Origin: Henriciella sp. AS95
Lineage (GTDB): Bacteria; Pseudomonadota; Alphaproteobacteria; Caulobacterales; Hyphomonadaceae
Direction: 5' to 3'
DNA: 64,000 nucleotides
Assembly: GCF_038900055.1 (NCBI RefSeq)
Contig: NZ_JBBMQM010000001.1
Coordinates: forward strand, 3,472,001-3,536,000
The notes beneath the pieces were generated by a model. It saw nothing but the letters and a program-made list of their open reading frames with translations, did no database searches and was not told where the DNA came from. Position 1 is the stretch's first letter, and each line of letters starts with the position of its first letter. Shown here one piece after another: positions 61,505 to 64,000 of the stretch. Both the position numbers and the translations under genes were made by a program.

Positions 61505-61807
61505 ATGGATCTCGCAACACTCACCCAGAAAGCCAATGAGGCTGTTTCAGAGGGCGGAGACTTCAAGAAAAAAGTGAAGTTCGACTTTGGCGATGACGGA
61601 AAACTGTTCATCGACGGGGCAAACGGCACGGCCGACAATTCCGACGGGGACGCTGATGCCACCGTGAAGGTCGACTGGGACGATTTCAAGAAGCTCGCCG
61701 CTGGAGAGATGGACCCGACTATGGCGTTCATGCAAGGCAAGCTCAAAGTGCTCGGCGACATGTCAGTTGCCATGCAGCTGCAGGGCCTGATGAAGAAGTT
61801 CTCCTAA
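61505..61807 (+). CDS. SCP2 sterol-binding domain protein
   Basis: A 100-residue stand-alone SCP2 domain with GAGGAGG before the ATG. DADATVKVDWDDFKKLAAGE and DPTMAFMQGKLKVLGDMSVA are the family signature. It binds acyl-CoA or other hydrophobic ligands, fitting the lipid genes on both sides. Confidence 0.93.
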   Translation: MDLATLTQKANEAVSEGGDFKKKVKFDFGDDGKLFIDGANGTADNSDGDADATVKVDWDDFKKLAAGEMDPTMAFMQGKLKVLGDMSVAMQLQGLMKKFS

Positions 61808-61887
61808 GACGGGCATCTTCCATTGCAGATGATTGAGGGGCGCTGCGCAGATTGACTGCCAGCGCCCTTCTTGTCTGGTAAGAGACA

Positions 61888-62838
61888 ATGATGAGCGACA
61901 CGGAAACAAGCCGGCGATCCGAATTCGTGGAGGTGCCGGGTAACCCTGCGCCGACCGGGGCACGGATAATCTGGTTTGAGGGCATTGCAGGTCGCAGCCT
62001 TCGCGCTTGCGTCGCGCCAAGCCAGGCGGCCAAACCGCGCGGCACGGCCATTATCTGTCCCGGCCGCACTGAATTCATCGAGAAATATTTCGAGACCGCG
62101 CGCGACCTGCAGTCCCGCGGCTTTGCTGTCGTGATCCTCGACTGGCCCGGTCAGGGCCTGTCGGACCGATTGCTGGACGACCCCGCCAAGGGTCATATCG
62201 ACCGGTTCGAGACCTTTATGGGCGCGCTTCGCAATGGTCTGGACGCCCTTCGCGACGAGCTGCCGAGGCCATATGTCTCGCTCGCGCACTCCATGGGCGG
62301 CGCCATTGCCCTCGCCGCGATCGCGCAGAAGCTGGTGAAGGTTGAGGCCGCAGCCTTTTCCGCCCCGATGTGGGGTTTGCCGATCAACTTCGTTGCGCGC
62401 TACTTCATCTGGGCAATGCGGGCGCTGGGCAAGTCCGGCGATTATGCCCGCCAGCCTGGTCCGGACGAAACCTTCGAGTCGAATATCGTCACGCATGACC
62501 GCGCACGTTGGCAGCTGCAGCGAAATCTCATTGATGTCGCCCCTGAGCTGAAACTTGGACAGGTCACATGGGGGTGGCTCGGCGCGTCGCTGGATATTCT
62601 TGACCGCACCACCAAACCGGCGCTGCTACGCGGGATCGACATTCCAGTCTACGTCGCCAGTGCGGGCGAAGAAAAACTCGTCGACAACAAGGCCCACACC
62701 AGGGTTGCGCAAAACCTGCCTCACTGCACGCATGAAGTTATTGATGGGGCCTGTCACGAAATCCTCATGGAAACGGATGACAAGCGCGCACAGTTCTGGG
62801 CAGGCTTTGATGCCTTGCTCTCAACCGCCGGCATCTGA
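61888..62838 (+). CDS. Alpha/beta hydrolase, lysophospholipase/monoglyceride lipase-like
   Basis: A 316-residue hydrolase. AIICPGRTEFIEKYFETARD and VVILDWPGQGLSDRLL are typical of the PldB group, and SLAHSMGGAIAL carries the nucleophile Ser. ASAGEEKLVDN gives the likely acid and GACHEILMETD the histidine. Two ATGs lie at the start; the second has the same frame and is equally possible. Confidence 0.88.
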   Translation: MMSDTETSRRSEFVEVPGNPAPTGARIIWFEGIAGRSLRACVAPSQAAKPRGTAIICPGRTEFIEKYFETARDLQSRGFAVVILDWPGQGLSDRLLDDPAKGHIDRFETFMGALRNGLDALRDELPRPYVSLAHSMGGAIALAAIAQKLVKVEAAAFSAPMWGLPINFVARYFIWAMRALGKSGDYARQPGPDETFESNIVTHDRARWQLQRNLIDVAPELKLGQVTWGWLGASLDILDRTTKPALLRGIDIPVYVASAGEEKLVDNKAHTRVAQNLPHCTHEVIDGACHEILMETDDKRAQFWAGFDALLSTAGI

Positions 62839-62928
62839 ACTGCGCTTCCCGCCACGTCACCGCTTTTCTTTCAGCCCGGCTCATCTACCTGCTTGAGACT
62901 GGGCATATTCAACAGAAAGCAGACCGGC

Positions 62929-63591
62929 ATGATCAAGATCCACCATCTCGAACATTCGCGCTCTCAACGCATTCTCTGGCTGTTGGAAGAGCTCGGTCTC
63001 GACTACGAAATCGTCCATTACAAGCGCCACCCTGAAACCATGTTGGCTCCCGATGAGCTGCGCGCCATCCATCCGCTCGGCAAGTCGCCCATCCTCGAAG
63101 AGGACGGCATCATTGTCGCCGAAACGGGTGCCATCATCGAATATATCATCGAGACGCACAGCGAAGGCCGTCTGAAGCCACCCAAAGGCACGCCGGAGGC
63201 ACGCGCCTGGACCTACTGGATGCACTATGCCGAAGGCTCAGCCATGCCGCCGCTGCTTATGAAGCTTGTCTTCCAGCGGCTGCCGGAAAACGCAAACGCC
63301 CTGATGCGCCCCCTCGTGAAGAGCGTGGCGTCGCGCGCCGAAAGCGGCTTTGTCGACCCACGCCTGAAGGAACATATCGACTACTGGGAAGCCTCTCTGT
63401 CTGAAACCGGCTGGTTCGCCGGCAAGGAGTTCAGCGCCGCCGACATCATCATGAGCTTCCCGCTGGAAGCGGCAGTCAGCCGAGCTGGCGCGGGGGATCG
63501 CGCGAATATCGCGGACTTCCTCGGCCGCATTCATGCCCGTCCGGCCTACCTCACCGCCCTCGAGAAAGGCGGACCCTACGCTTACGCATAG
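62929..63591 (+). CDS. Glutathione S-transferase
   Basis: A 220-residue GST. The thioredoxin-like N-domain (IKIHHLEHSRSQRILWLLEE, with PLGKSPILEEDG and AETGAIIEYI for glutathione contact) is followed by the helical C-domain, with FAGKEFSAADIIMSFPLEAA. The start at 62929 fits the fold. Beta or similar class; substrate not predictable. Confidence 0.9.
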   Translation: MIKIHHLEHSRSQRILWLLEELGLDYEIVHYKRHPETMLAPDELRAIHPLGKSPILEEDGIIVAETGAIIEYIIETHSEGRLKPPKGTPEARAWTYWMHYAEGSAMPPLLMKLVFQRLPENANALMRPLVKSVASRAESGFVDPRLKEHIDYWEASLSETGWFAGKEFSAADIIMSFPLEAAVSRAGAGDRANIADFLGRIHARPAYLTALEKGGPYAYA

Positions 63592-63603
63592 GGTCGACCG
63601 TCT

Positions 63604-64000
63604 CTAGTCGGCAGACGAGTCGTTCGGTTTCGACTGAAGCTGGATGTAGTTCTGGATACCGATGCGTTCGATCAGGTCGAACTGCGTTTCGAGGTAATCG
63701 ATGTGTTCTTCCTCGCTGTGGAGGATCTTGCCGAAGAGATCACGGCTCACATAATCGCGAACGCTTTCAGCGTGCTCCATCGCATCCTTGAGCTCTGGAA
63801 CAGCCTCCTGCTCCACTTCGAGATCACACTTCAGGATCTCTTCAACAGTCTCGCCGATGCGCAACTTGCCGAGATCCTGCAAATTCGGCAGGCCACCCAG
63901 AAACAGGATGCGCTCGATCAGCCAGTCGGCATGCTCCATCTCTTCGATGGATTCCTTGTATTCATGCTCAGCGAGAATGGAGACTCCCCAATCCTTCAAC
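63604..64000 (-). CDS. bfr: Bacterioferritin (N-terminus outside window)
   Basis: The C-terminal 131 residues of a bacterioferritin. SIEEMEHADWLIERILFLGG contains the ferroxidase Glu and His and the Met that ligates heme at the dimer interface, LRIGETVEEILKCDLEVEQE follows, and SEEEHIDYLETQFDLIERIG completes the di-iron site. The open frame runs through the window edge with no start, so about 25-30 N-terminal residues are missing. Iron storage. Confidence 0.95.
   Translation of the reverse strand, partial: LKDWGVSILAEHEYKESIEEMEHADWLIERILFLGGLPNLQDLGKLRIGETVEEILKCDLEVEQEAVPELKDAMEHAESVRDYVSRDLFGKILHSEEEHIDYLETQFDLIERIGIQNYIQLQSKPNDSSAD

Overview
The window is dense, GC-rich bacterial chromosome with short intergenic gaps and many ATGA start/stop overlaps. 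The gene content suggests an aerobic, heterotrophic alphaproteobacterium, most likely of the Hyphomonadaceae/Caulobacterales type: CaiB-type CoA transferase, SCP2 protein, acyl-CoA carboxylase, two secreted S9 peptidases, a GcrA-like helix-turn-helix, many small GNATs and lipoproteins, and bacterioferritin. That placement is inference from gene content, not from a marker gene. No rRNA, tRNA, CRISPR array, transposase, integrase or phage structural gene was recognised.

Layout. 1-6.0 kb: a partial CoA transferase, then a forward cluster of TPR lipoprotein, coiled-coil membrane protein, TerB-like protein and CoxE-type VWA protein. 6-8.5 kb: hydrolase, DUF4336 protein and enoyl-CoA hydratase-like protein. 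8.5-10.8 kb: lemA with a DUF2207 protein. 10.9-22 kb: S9 peptidase, MFS transporter, GmhB-like phosphatase, MarR-GNAT fusion with its operator, a reverse block (EVE, DUF4188, DUF3445, methyltransferase, membrane protein) and an integral membrane/VWA-like pair. 22-31.8 kb: second S9 peptidase, adenine deaminase, SRPBCC protein, an AT-rich hydrolase lipoprotein, typA, a PH-domain protein and a DJ-1/PfpI protein. 31.8-34.2 kb: SdpR/SdpI-like pair with an operator, a cytochrome c'-like lipoprotein and a HAD hydrolase.

The outstanding region is 34260-48612. It is one unbroken forward run of 20 reading frames in which 18 of 19 junctions are 4-base ATGA overlaps. Sixteen frames are full-length paralogues of about 235-261 residues: a short basic N-terminus, one membrane helix ending in a GVFxGxQxxNWN signature, then a divergent helical domain predicted to be periplasmic, usually with a pair of cysteines. 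Fifteen copies share an almost invariant first 18 residues, encoded by nearly identical DNA, while the remainder differs strongly. A seventeenth copy is only the 5' cassette, broken after 26 codons and joined to an SMP-30-like lipoprotein gene. The family resembles DUF6090-type proteins, but I know of no described function for such an array. It looks like a paralogue factory shaped by recombination through its shared 5' cassette.

48.6-54.5 kb: a small regulatory area with a MarR/monooxygenase locus under a perfect palindrome, a VWA lipoprotein, a GlsB/YeaQ protein, argG, a PadR operon, a cluster of hairpins and a GIY-YIG protein. 54.5-64 kb: housekeeping and small genes, including a lipoprotein, GNATs, an RluF-like pseudouridine synthase, a DUF4349 lipoprotein, an acyl-CoA carboxylase beta subunit, an SCP2 protein, a hydrolase, a GST and a partial bacterioferritin.
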